From Mesostigma viride (taxonomy: Eukaryota; Streptophyta; Mesostigmatophyceae; Mesostigmatales; Mesostigmataceae): DNA of 64,000 bases. Both the position numbers and the translations under genes were made by a program. Location: the NCBI GenBank assembly GCA_009746045.1, contig RPFO01000333.1, positions 1,337,674 through 1,401,673 of the forward strand, given 5' to 3'. This document shows, one piece after another, positions 1 to 10,340 of the stretch (positions are counted from its first letter, which is position 1; every line of letters starts with the position of its first letter). The notes under the pieces were generated by a model. The model had not been told where the DNA came from. It was given only the letters and a program-made list of their open reading frames with translations, and made no database searches.

Positions 1-852
1 ATCGGCAGCAGTAAGAAACGCAGCGGCAGCGCTCATCAGGCGGACAGGGAAGGGCACGTGCCGCGTGCAAGTAGCGCTCAAGTGCACAGGTGTGGGGCGG
101 CCCCAAGTGGCGCGCACGAGTGTGGGGCAGCGGGGGCCCCTTCCTACGGGTCCGCATCCACCCCCGTCAGGGGGGCTGCGCAGCAGGGGGGCGGCAGCTG
201 CAGCCCAGGGAGGTCGGCCATATCCCTGGGATCCCCCGTCCCTGGCAGCCTGAATGCTGACGCGTGTGGCGAGACACGCACCCCTCTCATGGATGCCTTG
301 GCCCGCCGCTACAGTGGGGGCGCCGCCGCGGGTGGCGGGGACATGGCTGGTGTGGGTGGCGTGGGTGGGGCGGGCGGCGGGGGTAACCCCAGCGTCCACG
401 AGGGGGAGTGCCTCAGCGGGACTGGGATGCGGACGGGCGCATGGGAGGCGGCCCAGGGGCACGCGGCGCGCCTGCAGGGTGCGGCCACCGAGTGCACCGC
501 GAGTGAGGAGGTGCTTGACGCGGAGTGGAGCGTGGCCAACCAGCGCCAGGCCAGCGGTGCAGGGCAGGGTGGGGCTAGCCCCGGCGCAGTCGCCAGCAGC
601 ATGCAGCAGCCAGGGGACAGTGGGGGCCACGCAGGGTCATGCGCGGCGCTGAGTGAGCGGTCGTCTGTGCTGGATGGGCGCGTGGCGGGTGGAAGCAGCC
701 AGGCGTGTGGGACCATAGAGCCAGGGGCTGATGCCAGCAGCATGGCGCACGGCACGCTCAAGCTGCGATGGAAGAAGGCTTTTGCGCGGGCCAACCACAC
801 ACAGGGGCCCATTACTGACAAGTGCCACAGCGGCATTGACAAGGGCACATGA
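1..852 (+). CDS. C-terminal exon of an unidentified protein, open at left edge
   Basis: The frame is open from base 1 to a TGA at 850-852, about 283 codons, so the gene enters from the left and only its 3' part is visible. The product is low complexity: Gly/Ala/Ser-rich, with a poly-Gly run near the middle, scattered single Cys and several Gln-rich patches. It ends in a short basic segment (LKLRWKKAFARANH) followed by a polar tail. No catalytic motif or known domain is visible. Composition and GC content resemble the disordered linkers and tails common in green-algal proteins. An ATG-free start at GTG 58 is possible on paper, but nothing marks it as a true start and the open frame upstream argues for a longer exon. 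That this is coding is an inference from the long GC-rich open frame. Confidence 0.5.
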   Translation: MGSSKKRSGSAHQADREGHVPRASSAQVHRCGAAPSGAHECGAAGAPSYGSASTPVRGAAQQGGGSCSPGRSAISLGSPVPGSLNADACGETRTPLMDALARRYSGGAAAGGGDMAGVGGVGGAGGGGNPSVHEGECLSGTGMRTGAWEAAQGHAARLQGAATECTASEEVLDAEWSVANQRQASGAGQGGASPGAVASSMQQPGDSGGHAGSCAALSERSSVLDGRVAGGSSQACGTIEPGADASSMAHGTLKLRWKKAFARANHTQGPITDKCHSGIDKGT

Positions 853-2058
853 GCAGGTCGTACAGTAGGTATAGTCTGCTTGTCTCATCGACAGCGCATA
901 GGGCACATGGCAAGGGCACGTGACAAACAGCAGATGACCTGTCGTGCTGCACCATGTGGCCGATGCGTCTATAGAGGGCACAGGGTCGGTGTAGCGTGCT
1001 GCTTCCCGTATCTCTCGTCCAGATGCCAGCAGTGGGCAGGTGCTGCAGCATGCCACCATGGGTGACCACCTGAGGGCGCCCGCCCGTTGGTGTGCGGCAT
1101 TCCAAAGCAAGGGCGATGCAACTTGTGACGCGCGTTCTCTTGCACAGCGTGGCTGTGACACCCCGCACATTACTGCAACACCTCGCGCGGTCATGTGAAA
1201 CCAGGGTGGGGACGTCGGTGATGCCTCCAGTTGGGTGGACGCATATGGGTGGCCCTGGCAGGCATCGCATGCTCATTTGTAAGCAGTCATGTGTGCCTTC
1301 GTAAACATTGTGTTCTAGCGTAAACAATGTGTTCTAGGCCCCCCCATGCATGCGGGGGATGGCGGCCGTGGCGATGAGTCATCCGCCCTCACATTGATGC
1401 ATGTGATCCTGGGCTGCAAGTGCAGTTGATATTCAAGGATCTTGCCGGCGTTGACCTCTCCATTGCCACCAATTTTGTACATTTTCATGGTCATGATGAT
1501 GGCCTAGCGCAGCCGACCCGGGAGGCAGCCCCACCTTGGTCGATGTGCCTGAGTTGCGGAGGTGCCTGTGGTAGCGTCCCGGGGGGGTGGCTCCTTGCAC
1601 CAGATGTTTTCGTATAGAGCTTGCATGTCTCTTTGCTTGCCCGCTTCTGGCACTCCTGTACGTGAAGGCCCTGCTGACATTGGGCCTTGCTGTGCGGCGT
1701 TTGCAGGAGTGCAATTTTCCAGTGGATCGCTCACATTCATGTGCAGTCCACAGCTATGTTTGTGCTGAACATTGGTCCAGAATTCTTGGGGGGGGGTTCA
1801 TGCGCTGCAAGCAGCGCAGCTCTGCTAGCTTTGAAGCACAGAAAAAATTGGTGCTAAATAGTTTTTTAAACTGATACTTAAGGCATTTGGGCTATTGTAT
1901 GCCTGGCAGACGATAGTATAATGGCTCCAGGCTAAATATTTCTGGCTTTCTTCTCATCGATGTCTCTATCCAAACTACAATGAAATGCATACGCCTGAGG
2001 GGGGGTTCACCAAAGAAATTTACCCCTGCATGGCTCTCTTTTATCAATTGACACTAAT
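853..2058. other. Intergenic stretch, no gene recognised
   Basis: Only short overlapping frames are present and none shows a domain. A GC-rich piece around 1420-1617 is open (65 codons) but has no flanking splice signals that I trust. The last 200 bp turn AT-rich before the mobile DNA begins. Confidence 0.5.
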
Positions 2059-2248
2059 TTAAGGGGAAGTGGCACCCCAAACCCCTTAAAAATTGACCTA
2101 TGCTAATATCACTTGAAATTCATTTCACAATGCTGAATTATGATTGGGGGCACTAAATAACATCTCTAGCGAGTTGTCCATGCACTTGTTGGGGGTACTA
2201 CCCGGGCAATGTATATGCCAATATTGCACTTTAAATAGAAAAAGACGC

Positions 2249-3050
2249 TAATTAATTAATTAATTAATTAGACTCGTGCTCCCGTTAGGGAGTCCCGGAG
2301 CATTAACCCCGAAGGATGGATGGGTGGGTGCAAACTGCAAACAATCCTAACGGTCTAAGCTATCTACATCAGCTACCTACGGCATCTATCTAACATCATC
2401 ACTACCGACAACATCTATTTATACAGCACTGGCGTGCCTCCCACGGGTTTGCACACGGGGGCGCTTCCCCACAGGAGGGGGCTCGTTGTCCTCGATGACC
2501 TGGGCCCACTTGGCCTTGTCCATCATCTTCGTCCAAATCACGGAGAGGCCTAGGCCCCCCATGTCCTCTACTAGCTGTTCTTTGAAGGTGCGGGCCTTGC
2601 GGCGTCTAACGTCACTGGGCCCAGCCCACGTCAGGAGGTGCCAGCCAGGCTGAGCTGGTCGCAGTCCCGCGGGGGGGCCACGTGAGGTGTCTACCTGGTT
2701 GGTGCGAGCTAGGTGTCCTACGAGCTGCAGGCGCCGCTGCTTAATGGTGCTGGTGAGATCTATGGCATGCCCTGGTACAGGTCCTCATTGCCGCGGACAT
2801 GAGCAGCATATCCTACTCTGAAAATGGAACGCAGCATGTTGGTGACCGCGCCGTCCAGCTTGCGGGCCAGGTCGGCGGTGAGGGTCCACGTCTCGGCCCC
2901 ATACGTGAGAACAGGAAGGACGAGGACCTTGAACAGGTCCTGTTTCTCGATCTTGCCCAGGGGCTTGCGCCACAGGGCCCGGTACTGGCGTAAAGCGTGC
3001 CAGGCGAGGGAGATGACGCTAATTAGGGCTGGGTATGCCCCGAGCAGCTT
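2249..3050 (-). mobile_element. LINE A fragment: ORF2 C-terminus, 3' stem-loop and (TTAA)n tail
   Basis: Read on the minus strand, 3050 to about 2760 encodes the region downstream of a LINE reverse transcriptase core, with the motif VLTYGAETWTL and the block LYQGMP. After a frameshift near 2755 the frame continues (QRRLQLVGHLAR) to a TAA near 2420. A short 3' UTR, a stem-loop at 2276-2303 (GTGCTCC pairing with GGAGCA) and an AATT/TTAA tail at 2249-2270 follow. The reverse transcriptase catalytic core is absent, so this is a 5'-truncated dead copy. The stem-loop plus tail recurs at 8348, 9646, 13457, 29001, 49219 and 53275 and marks this family. Confidence 0.75.
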
Positions 3051-3955
3051 GGCCAGCCAGCGGCTTGGCCAGCCAGGGCGGCATATTCTGACCTGGCCTG
3101 GCCCCAAGGGCATTCCCAAAAGGGTAGGGAAACATGTCACGAACTACATCCAGATGTTGCTGGATGACCTACTGGTCCCAGCCCAGTTTGAATACCGCAT
3201 CCACTCTCCATCAAACCTACTGGCACTCGAAGGTCCTCGGCGAGCACGTACCGCAAGCGCATGCTCCTCAAGGTCCTGGTCCTCACGGTGCTCACGTATG
3301 GCGCCGAGGCATGGACGCTCACGGACACGTTGGCGGCCAAGCTAAACGGCACGGTAACCAGGATGCTCCGTCAGGCCCTGAATGTAGGGTTTTCCACGCA
3401 TAGGTCTTTAGAATCTTTGTACCAGGGCATGCCTTGCATTTCGGACGAGATTAGCCAGCGTAGGATAGCATTCGTAGGACATCTTGCTCGCACCAGCCAG
3501 GTAGACATCGCCCTCGGTCTGGCCGGCCCCCAGCGGCTTGGCCAGCGCCAGGGCGGCATATCCTGACCTGGCGTGGCCCCAAGGACATTCCAAAGAAGGT
3601 AGGCAAACATGTCATGACCTACCCACAGCAGTTGATGGCTGACCTAGTGGTCCCAGCGCAGTTTGAACATCGCATTCACTCCCTCTCTCTTGCTTGGACT
3701 GCTATGCAGGACAAGAAGCTCTAGGTGGAAGACCATTGTCCAGGCTCATACGCCAGCCCCTGTGGGCAAGCCCCCTCCCCCCAATTAGCGGAAGGGGCGC
3801 TTTGCTGAGTAGAATAGGTAGGGTTTTCTAGATTAGATTAGCTAGCTTAGAGTTAGATTAGTTCGGTTTCGCGGCTTTGTCCCCCCTCCATCCATCCACG
3901 GGAATATGTGCTACATGATCTCCCAACGGAGTCATGTTATAATTTAATTTTTAAA
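3051..3955 (+). mobile_element. LINE B fragments: ORF2 C-terminal region and 3' end
   Basis: Two overlapping plus-strand pieces are present. Positions 3051-3230 match the stretch found again at 3525-3700 (GGCGGCATAT, a PKxIPKxVGKHV-type peptide). Positions 3236-3566 encode VLTVLTYGAEAWTLTD, LYQGMPCISDEISQRR and FVGHLART, typical of the segment after a LINE reverse transcriptase core. The coding remnant runs on with stops to VGKPPPP near 3780. The 3' UTR ends in ATGTGCTACATGATCTCCCA followed by an AATTT-type tail. Several stops and frame changes show that this is not functional. It is related to LINE A but has a different 3' end. Confidence 0.7.
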
Positions 3956-4250
3956 TTTAATTTAATCCACTCTCCCTCCCTTCTTTGGACTGCCATGCAG
4001 AATAAGACGCGGTGGCAGAAGATTGTCAAGGCTCACACGCCCGACCCTGTGGGCAAGCCACCTCCCCCCAAGAGGAGGAGGCGTTTTGATGAGTAGGGTA
4101 GTAAGGATTTTTCTAGACTAGATAGATAATTAGCGTTAGGTTAGTTAGATTACGCGGCTCCCTCCACTCCACCATCCATCAAGGAATATGTGCTACATGA
4201 TCTCCCAACGGAGGCATGTTATAATTTAATTTTTAAATTTAATGCCCCGA
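3956..4250 (+). mobile_element. LINE B 3' end, second severely truncated copy
   Basis: This starts inside the last ORF2 codons (LLWTAMQNK, then VGKPPPPKRRRRFDE and a TAG near 4096). It continues through the same 3' UTR as the preceding copy and ends in TTATAATTTAATTTTTAAATTTAA. It shows the exact ORF2 terminus of the family: a basic RRRR followed by FDE. Confidence 0.7.
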
Positions 4251-4524
4251 GCGGATGAACTTACTTGATGGCTACCAAAAATCAAGGTCTTGTAGTTCCC
4301 TGAGTTTGTAGCTTGCTGAGCTATTTACATCATGCAAATGGCAAAACCTTGAATTAACAGTTATTACTTTTCCCGTGCAAAACAGGTCATTTTTTACCGG
4401 CCATTGGGATTAAACATTATATCATAATGAAACACTTCCGATAAGATGCATGGCCACAAAATCAACAAAAAGTCCGTCTAACAGGGGGACAGCAGTGGTC
4501 CAAGTGGCCAGGTCATTCCGACAA

Positions 4525-4900
4525 TTAAGTTTAGCCCTCAAGTTATTGAGTCAGACGTGTTTTCAGAATTCTGAAAACAAAATTCTTAAAATGCCCGCTA
4601 AAACAGAAAATATCACTATCAAGGAGACATCACTATATCCGCGCTTGTAAGCATCCTGCACAAGGCAGGCAGGGCAAAACCGATACCCCTTGGGCTCCTT
4701 AATTAGTCAACGGGCCGGGGGTCAGCGCAGCACCCATGCAAGCCACCCGTGCACCCGAATGTGCTGCAATTTCATCCGGGAACGCATGCACATTCAAGGC
4801 AAGGATCAATGTCATCAACATCATTCTCATCATCACTACTACCTTCCCCCATCGCCCCCCTGCCCCTCCCTTTGTGATCACGAACGTGCCACCCTTAAAA
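4525..4900. mobile_element. 376-bp insertion with 16-bp target duplication
   Basis: CAGGTCATTCCGACAA occurs at 4509-4524 and again at 4901-4916, while the related TTAA-II copy near 54925 has it once. The sequence between is therefore an insertion. It has no long ORF, carries a CATCAT/ATCACC-rich stretch and ends in CCCTTAAAA. The length of the duplication suggests target-primed reverse transcription (a SINE or LINE tail), but no family was recognised. Confidence 0.6.
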
Positions 4901-4943
4901 CAGGTCATTCCGACAAGTCTAGCTCAAGTAATAAGGTTATTAA

Positions 4944-6642
4944 CCCCTAAATGGGCAGAAATACTGCCGATGCATCGGCTGTAACTTCACAATTTTGCAA
5001 ACCAGATGCCATCCAACCCACCCATATCCAATGGCTGTCCTTGGGGGCCAAGCATGTCCATGAGTTGCCCTTCGGGTTGGTATATCACAACCTTACATAT
5101 ATGCAGGGTAGGCCATGTATAACTGCCGTCAAAGTCAGGGGGGTCAAGACGAGCGTTTTCATTTTTGGTAGAATGTGCATTGTGAATTATGTTATAAGAG
5201 CTAGGCACCTACCACTTCAGGGATGATAAACAATTAGTTGCTGAACAGTTTGAGCCATTGGGGTCATCATTTGGGTGGGTATACCAGCAGTTACACCCAG
5301 TACAGCCCATAGGGGTACCGGTGGTAAAAAGCAACCAAGGGGGTAGGGGTGGGCATACTACCTACTAATACCTACTAATATGGCCCCCAACCATGCCACA
5401 CAATACATTTCCCTTCCACAATGATGGGGAAACATAACTGCATCATCACACTGCCCTTACATGGCACCTATGTGCAGGTGCCACCTTGTCCATGCACGTA
5501 GGTAACGTGGTACGGATACCCTACGCAAGGCATGCATTCTAGGAGGCAGCCACCAACAAACTAGTGATTTTAAGCCTATTTCAGCCTGCCCTAGCAAGGA
5601 TAAACTAGGCCTAAGCTGCTATAGCTTGACAGGTGATGGTCAGCACACCTGGTGGCACATGCTGACAATGGGAAGCTTCTACTCACCGGTTACATGCTTG
5701 ATGATGCCACAGAGACCAGCCAACTGCCTCACACTCATGCAATATGTGTGTGGGAAATGTATAACAAACATATATGGAGGTATTCAAACCCATACAGACT
5801 CTAAAACTTATCACCATCACCCTGTGGCAGGTCAACTGACTGATGGAAGCATCTAAGAAGGGTGTTTTAGAAAGGGGCCAGGCCAGGGTCAAGAAAGAGC
5901 ATGAATAATGCAAAAAGAATGTGCTACACAAGCTAGAACGTATATATGAACGTCAAACATCGATAGGAAAACGATGCTTAAGCTTTACCAGGCATGGATG
6001 GCGTTACCTTGGCCCAGGCGGTGGCCGCAAAATGGCGCATTTCGGCACGCCAAAGTTGTGCAGCATGGTCGCTGGATTCGGCGATTTCTGGCAACCCTTG
6101 CACGTTTACGACTACTATGTATCATAAAAAGTACAAAGAAACCAATATATCCTTTAAAATACGCCGGAAAGGTATTGCTGTCAACGTTTCTATCGTCCGG
6201 CCTGATCGCAGTTTTTTCCAGCAAGAACGCTGCCGACACCTATCAAATGGCATTCCCGCGAACCAAAAATTGGCCTGTATCATCTTTAGGACGTATAAAA
6301 TCAATTTCCTGAGTTTGGTCAGAAAATTCGAACGAAAACGTAAATGCCATGCGTGGGCGCAAGCCGCCATGGCCAGGTCGTCGTTTTCCGGAATGCACGT
6401 TGTACGCGAAAAAGTACCCTGACCCCTTGTACTTTGACCGACCAGAACACCTCTATAACTTTGTCAGAAGTATGCAAACCCTAGTACCATGCTGTGAGGA
6501 AAATTATAAACTTTCGATCTTCTCAGCTAAACTTTTCCTAATTCTCAATAGTTTTCGCGGCATTTGGTCCCCCGAGAAGGGGCCGACGTGTCGGCTGTAA
6601 CTCAGTTTTAGGCGGAAAATCGGCAGCCAGACCATTTAGGGG
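4944..6642. mobile_element. TTAA-I DNA element, copy 1 (1.7 kb)
   Basis: The ends are CCCCTAAATGG and its inverse CCATTTAGGGG, flanked on both sides by TTAA (4940-4943 and 6643-6646). Just inside lie GCCGATGCATCGGC on the left and a GCCGATTTTCC-like sequence in inverse on the right. A second copy lies in opposite orientation at 21674-23792 and is nearly the same length once its LINE insertion is removed. The longest open frames (112 and 142 codons near 5974-6422) show no transposase motif, so I take it as non-autonomous. It sits inside TTAA-II copy 1. Confidence 0.75.
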
Positions 6643-8319
6643 TTAATTAACCTTATTTAAAAAATGATTAATAGTTAAATTATTAATTAATTAATAAGGT
6701 TATGCGTGCTAATAAAACCTGAACATAAGCTAAAGGAGGTTTTTTCTTTGTATATGGCCACTTAGGCATGCTGTTTTCCATCCAAAAAGCCAGAAAGCAT
6801 GCCCCACTCGATCACAACACATAAGCAAACGGCTAGGCACCTCATCTGCCCTCACCTGCCCTCGGCATGGCCAACCTAGGTAGCTTGCCAGCGCAAGCAT
6901 GCATAGCAACACGATCGCTAGGCATACATGCCAAGAGAGCATATACACTATCAGCGTTTTCCGCGGCCCGGCACTGAACGCAAAGGTTTTCACCTTTGCG
7001 GAGTGTCTGATCAGACTATCAGTACTCAACCCAAGGTTACCTTGTAAACTTCATGCCAAGAACTCAGCAAATCTATGTTCAAAAGCACATATAATTAACT
7101 CTGCACACTGATGACGACATATGCTCAAGGTGGGGGTCACTCACTGTGGCACGCACTGATGGGTTTCGATCCTAGACGCGACCACTCACCACCTGATCAG
7201 GCGCTTTAAGGACCACTCAGAAAGCAAGTAAACACAATCACACTTTACACATGCATGCCATCAACATGGATCAAATCCATGCTGAATATGTTATGAAGTA
7301 CAAAGGGGTGGCCACGCACCTCATACTCCTTCACCGTCCCTCGAGCATGGCCAGACTTATAAGTACGTGAATAGCAATAATGACATCTGATGGCACTAAG
7401 ATGCCAGCATTTTCTATGTTTCTCCCAGGTTAGAGTGTCGGTAAGGGTTATGCCAACCAAGTAGCTTAGCAACACAGCAACAACTCCTTAACTGCCCTAC
7501 CCGATATGGGCAACAAACTGGAACTATGGAGGGCAAGGTCCCAACCAAGGATCGAGATCTTGGCATACAATGAAGCTTGCATATATGCAGTCAACCATAC
7601 CATGTCAACTGCATGGTTGGCTCAGCACATAATGCTGTCTTGTCACATCATCATAACAAGGAAAGATCAAATAAACCAATGATGGCATGCAGCTATCTAC
7701 ATGCAGTCACACAAATGCACTATCTCCAACATGATGGTCGATGAAAAAGACATCCTTGCCTGCACGATAAAATGCAAAGACTGAAACCAGTCCACGGCGG
7801 CCGGCCGTTCAGCTTGTGAGCTTTGTGATGCCGCTGCGAAGAAAGGGTGCGTCACTATCACACAACAAGAAGCATCGATCCGTATATATACGTGTACACC
7901 ATCATTGCCAGAACACGTGCTATGAAATCCCTTACGCCTTCCCTAGGATCTATAGGCTACGACTGATCGAATCGGATTTGATCAAGACATCAACGAAAAC
8001 AAGCTAAAGCTGCCAGGTCTTCATCAACACGACGGCAAGCAACGGAGAGTCAGTTCTGGCGGAAACTGATCGACCAAAACGAATTAACGCAAAAAACTTC
8101 AAGCGATCGAGCTCTTAGAAGAATGAACTGATAGTAGATAACAGTCGCAAAAAAAACTATACCTTGCCCTCGTAGGAGATCCCTCGCCCAGCCAGGCGCG
8201 CAACAACGGCCGTTCTTCCATGGAAGGTTCCGACATGCACTGCGCAGGCCTGATGAAATACTTACCGAGAATGGCCGAAAATGTAGCAAAAAGCACCCGC
8301 TCGGTTCACGGAATTCGAT

Positions 8320-9239
8320 TAATGAATTACTTAATTAAACTCCGGACGTGCTCCCGTTGGGGAGTCACGGAGCACCGAAGTACGTGCTTTTAATCCCTGT
8401 GTGTGCACAACAGGTAGAAAGGGCAGAGACCCCCTTTCTCCTTCATGCCAAAGGCATGCCACAGCTGCAATCGGACTCGGTAAACGATCCGGCAAGGTCT
8501 GTGGGTGCAATAAGACCCATGCACATGTGTGAGCACGCTAGACCCTGTGGGCAAGCCCCCTCCCCCCAAGAGGAGGAGGCGTTTTGATGAGTAGTGTAGT
8601 TAGGCTTTTCTAGACTAGTTAGATAGCTTCGAGTTAGGTTAGTTCGATTACGCGGCTTCCTCCACTCCACCCATCCATCATGGAATATGTGCTTCATGAT
8701 CTCCCAACGGAGGCATGTTATAATTTAATTTAATTTAATTTAATGTGAGCATATCATACCAAGGAGCGTGGGCAAGTAATCTGAGCATAGCCAGGACGTA
8801 GCATGGCTGTACAAGGGCTAAGCTAAGGCTATGGCTGGTGTACCGTGTGTTAGCGGCACCTGCATGTGACTAGGTATGGTGGCACATGGCTAGGCAAACA
8901 TTCTAAGCATGGCTGCCATGGCGGCAGTGACTACCAATGGATATACAAGCTAGGGCTAAATATTATTCTAGCCCGCAGGGGGCGTCTGCACATCCTGTGG
9001 TTGATCATCAGGTCCCCTTCCAGTACACCTTGGGCTTCTGGGGGTCCCAGGTGCTTGTGGCGGAGGTATTCTGCCGCCGGCCACAGGTCGCGCCGCTGCT
9101 GCTGCTGAGCGGGGGTCAGGTCGTCGTCTAGCTAGCGTCCAGGTGAGGTCGTGCAACCTCTTGCATGCAACGAGAAAGGAACCGCTGCTTGTCCTCACGG
9201 GAGGGGAAGCATGAGTAGGACTGGGGGCCCGGGGGGGCA
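8320..9239 (-). mobile_element. LINE A-type insertion in TTAA-II copy 1, 9-bp target duplication
   Basis: GAATTCGAT is present at 8311-8319 and 9240-9248; other TTAA-II copies have a single similar site. In minus orientation the insert starts with a decayed ORF1 C-terminus (9198-8968: KRLHDLTWTL, broken frame). It ends with the family stem-loop (8348-8375) and an AATTAAT-type tail at the left edge. A LINE B 3' end with an (AATTT)n tail (about 8530-8745, plus strand) lies inside it, so the insert is itself composite. Confidence 0.65.
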
Positions 9240-9630
9240 GAATTCGATGCTACCGATATGAATGCATCCTTCACGGTCAAAAAGACCCCCAAAACTGCGA
9301 ATTTACTGCGGCTATCAAGAATTCTATTTTATTCTGCGCCACCAAAAAATGCAGATTACCCCCCATGCCAATAATGGCAGTAAAAGAATGCAGCGATATT
9401 GTAAACCAGCCACTTGCCGCCGCAACCCAACATCATTAAATCATCGTCTTCAACATCCAAGCATTTTTTTTGCATTTCTCTAGCCCTACATTGCTAGTTA
9501 ATTCGCCTAAACGCAGTCGCCATGGCCACTTCCGCAAGTGGTACGAGCACGGAGCACCCACTTTTCACGGTACAGCCGGTGCCACGAATTTTTTCGCGCA
9601 GAAAATATTCGCCGCGCCACGTCCCCTTAA

Positions 9631-10340
9631 TTAATTAATTAACTCGTGCTCCCGTTGGGGAGTCACGGAGCACCTGAGTGCTTTAATTTAATCCCTGTAA
9701 AGTGAGACAACTACGCCTGGGCGCATGGCGATCCAACGCCGTGGATCGAAGGACTAGGGTAGTTGTCTGAGAGGAAAGACACGCGAGTTAAGCCGCGTGG
9801 CTATGTCTGGAAGATGTGCACAATGTTCATGAAGAAAGGGCAGAGACCCCCTTTCTCCTTCATGCCAGAGGCATGCCAGAGCAGCAATCGGACACGATAG
9901 ATGATCCGGCAAGTTCTGTGGGTGCAATGAGACCCGCGTGAGCATATCATAACAAGGAGCGTGGGCAAGTAAGCGAAGCATAGCCAGGACGTAGCATGGC
10001 TGGCTGTACAAGGGCTAAGCTAAGGCTATGGCTGGTTGTGCGTTGGCGGTGCACGTGACTAGGTATGGTGGCACGGCTAGGCAAGCATATCTAGGCATGG
10101 CTGCCATGACGGCAGTGACTACCAATGATTCAAGCTAGGGCTATTCTCTAGCCCGCAGCCCTGGGGCGTCCATATCTTGTGGTTGATCATCAGGTCCCCG
10201 CCCCGCCAGTACACCTTGGGCTTCTGGGGATCCTGCTTGTGGCGGAGGTATTCCGGGCACAGGTCGCGTCGCTGCTGCTCCAGGGCGGGGGTCGATCAGG
10301 TCGTCGTCCAGCGTCAATTGACATGCAGGCCCCTCAGTGG
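9631..10340 (-). mobile_element. LINE A 3' region with an extra structured insert
   Basis: This has the same order as at 53254-54240: TTAA tail, stem-loop (9646-9673), the GTGAGCATATCAT block, and an ORF1 C-terminal remnant ending near 10145. Between the AATCCCTGT motif and the rest lies about 120 bp (9696-9815) absent from other copies. It contains AGACAACTAC and its inverse GTAGTTGTCT enclosing CGATCC/GGATCG. Part of this insert resembles 18560-18690. Confidence 0.6.

Larger units (their letters stand above)
2063..9626. mobile_element. TTAA-II DNA element, copy 1, broken up by four insertions
   Basis: The left end reads TTAA then GGGGAAGTGGCACC (from 2059); the right end reads GCCACGTCCCC then TTAA (to 9630). 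These are the same termini as the copies at 26686-28972 and 54477-56747. Segments 2063-2248, 4251-4524, 4901-4943, 6643-8319 and 9240-9626 align in order with the 54.5-kb copy. They are separated by a LINE cluster (2249-4250), a 376-bp insert, a TTAA-I element and a LINE A piece. No transposase frame is visible, so the family looks non-autonomous. TTAA targets are typical of piggyBac-like transposition, but that assignment rests only on the target site and the inverted ends. This copy carries many palindrome-forming small insertions relative to its relatives. Confidence 0.7.
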
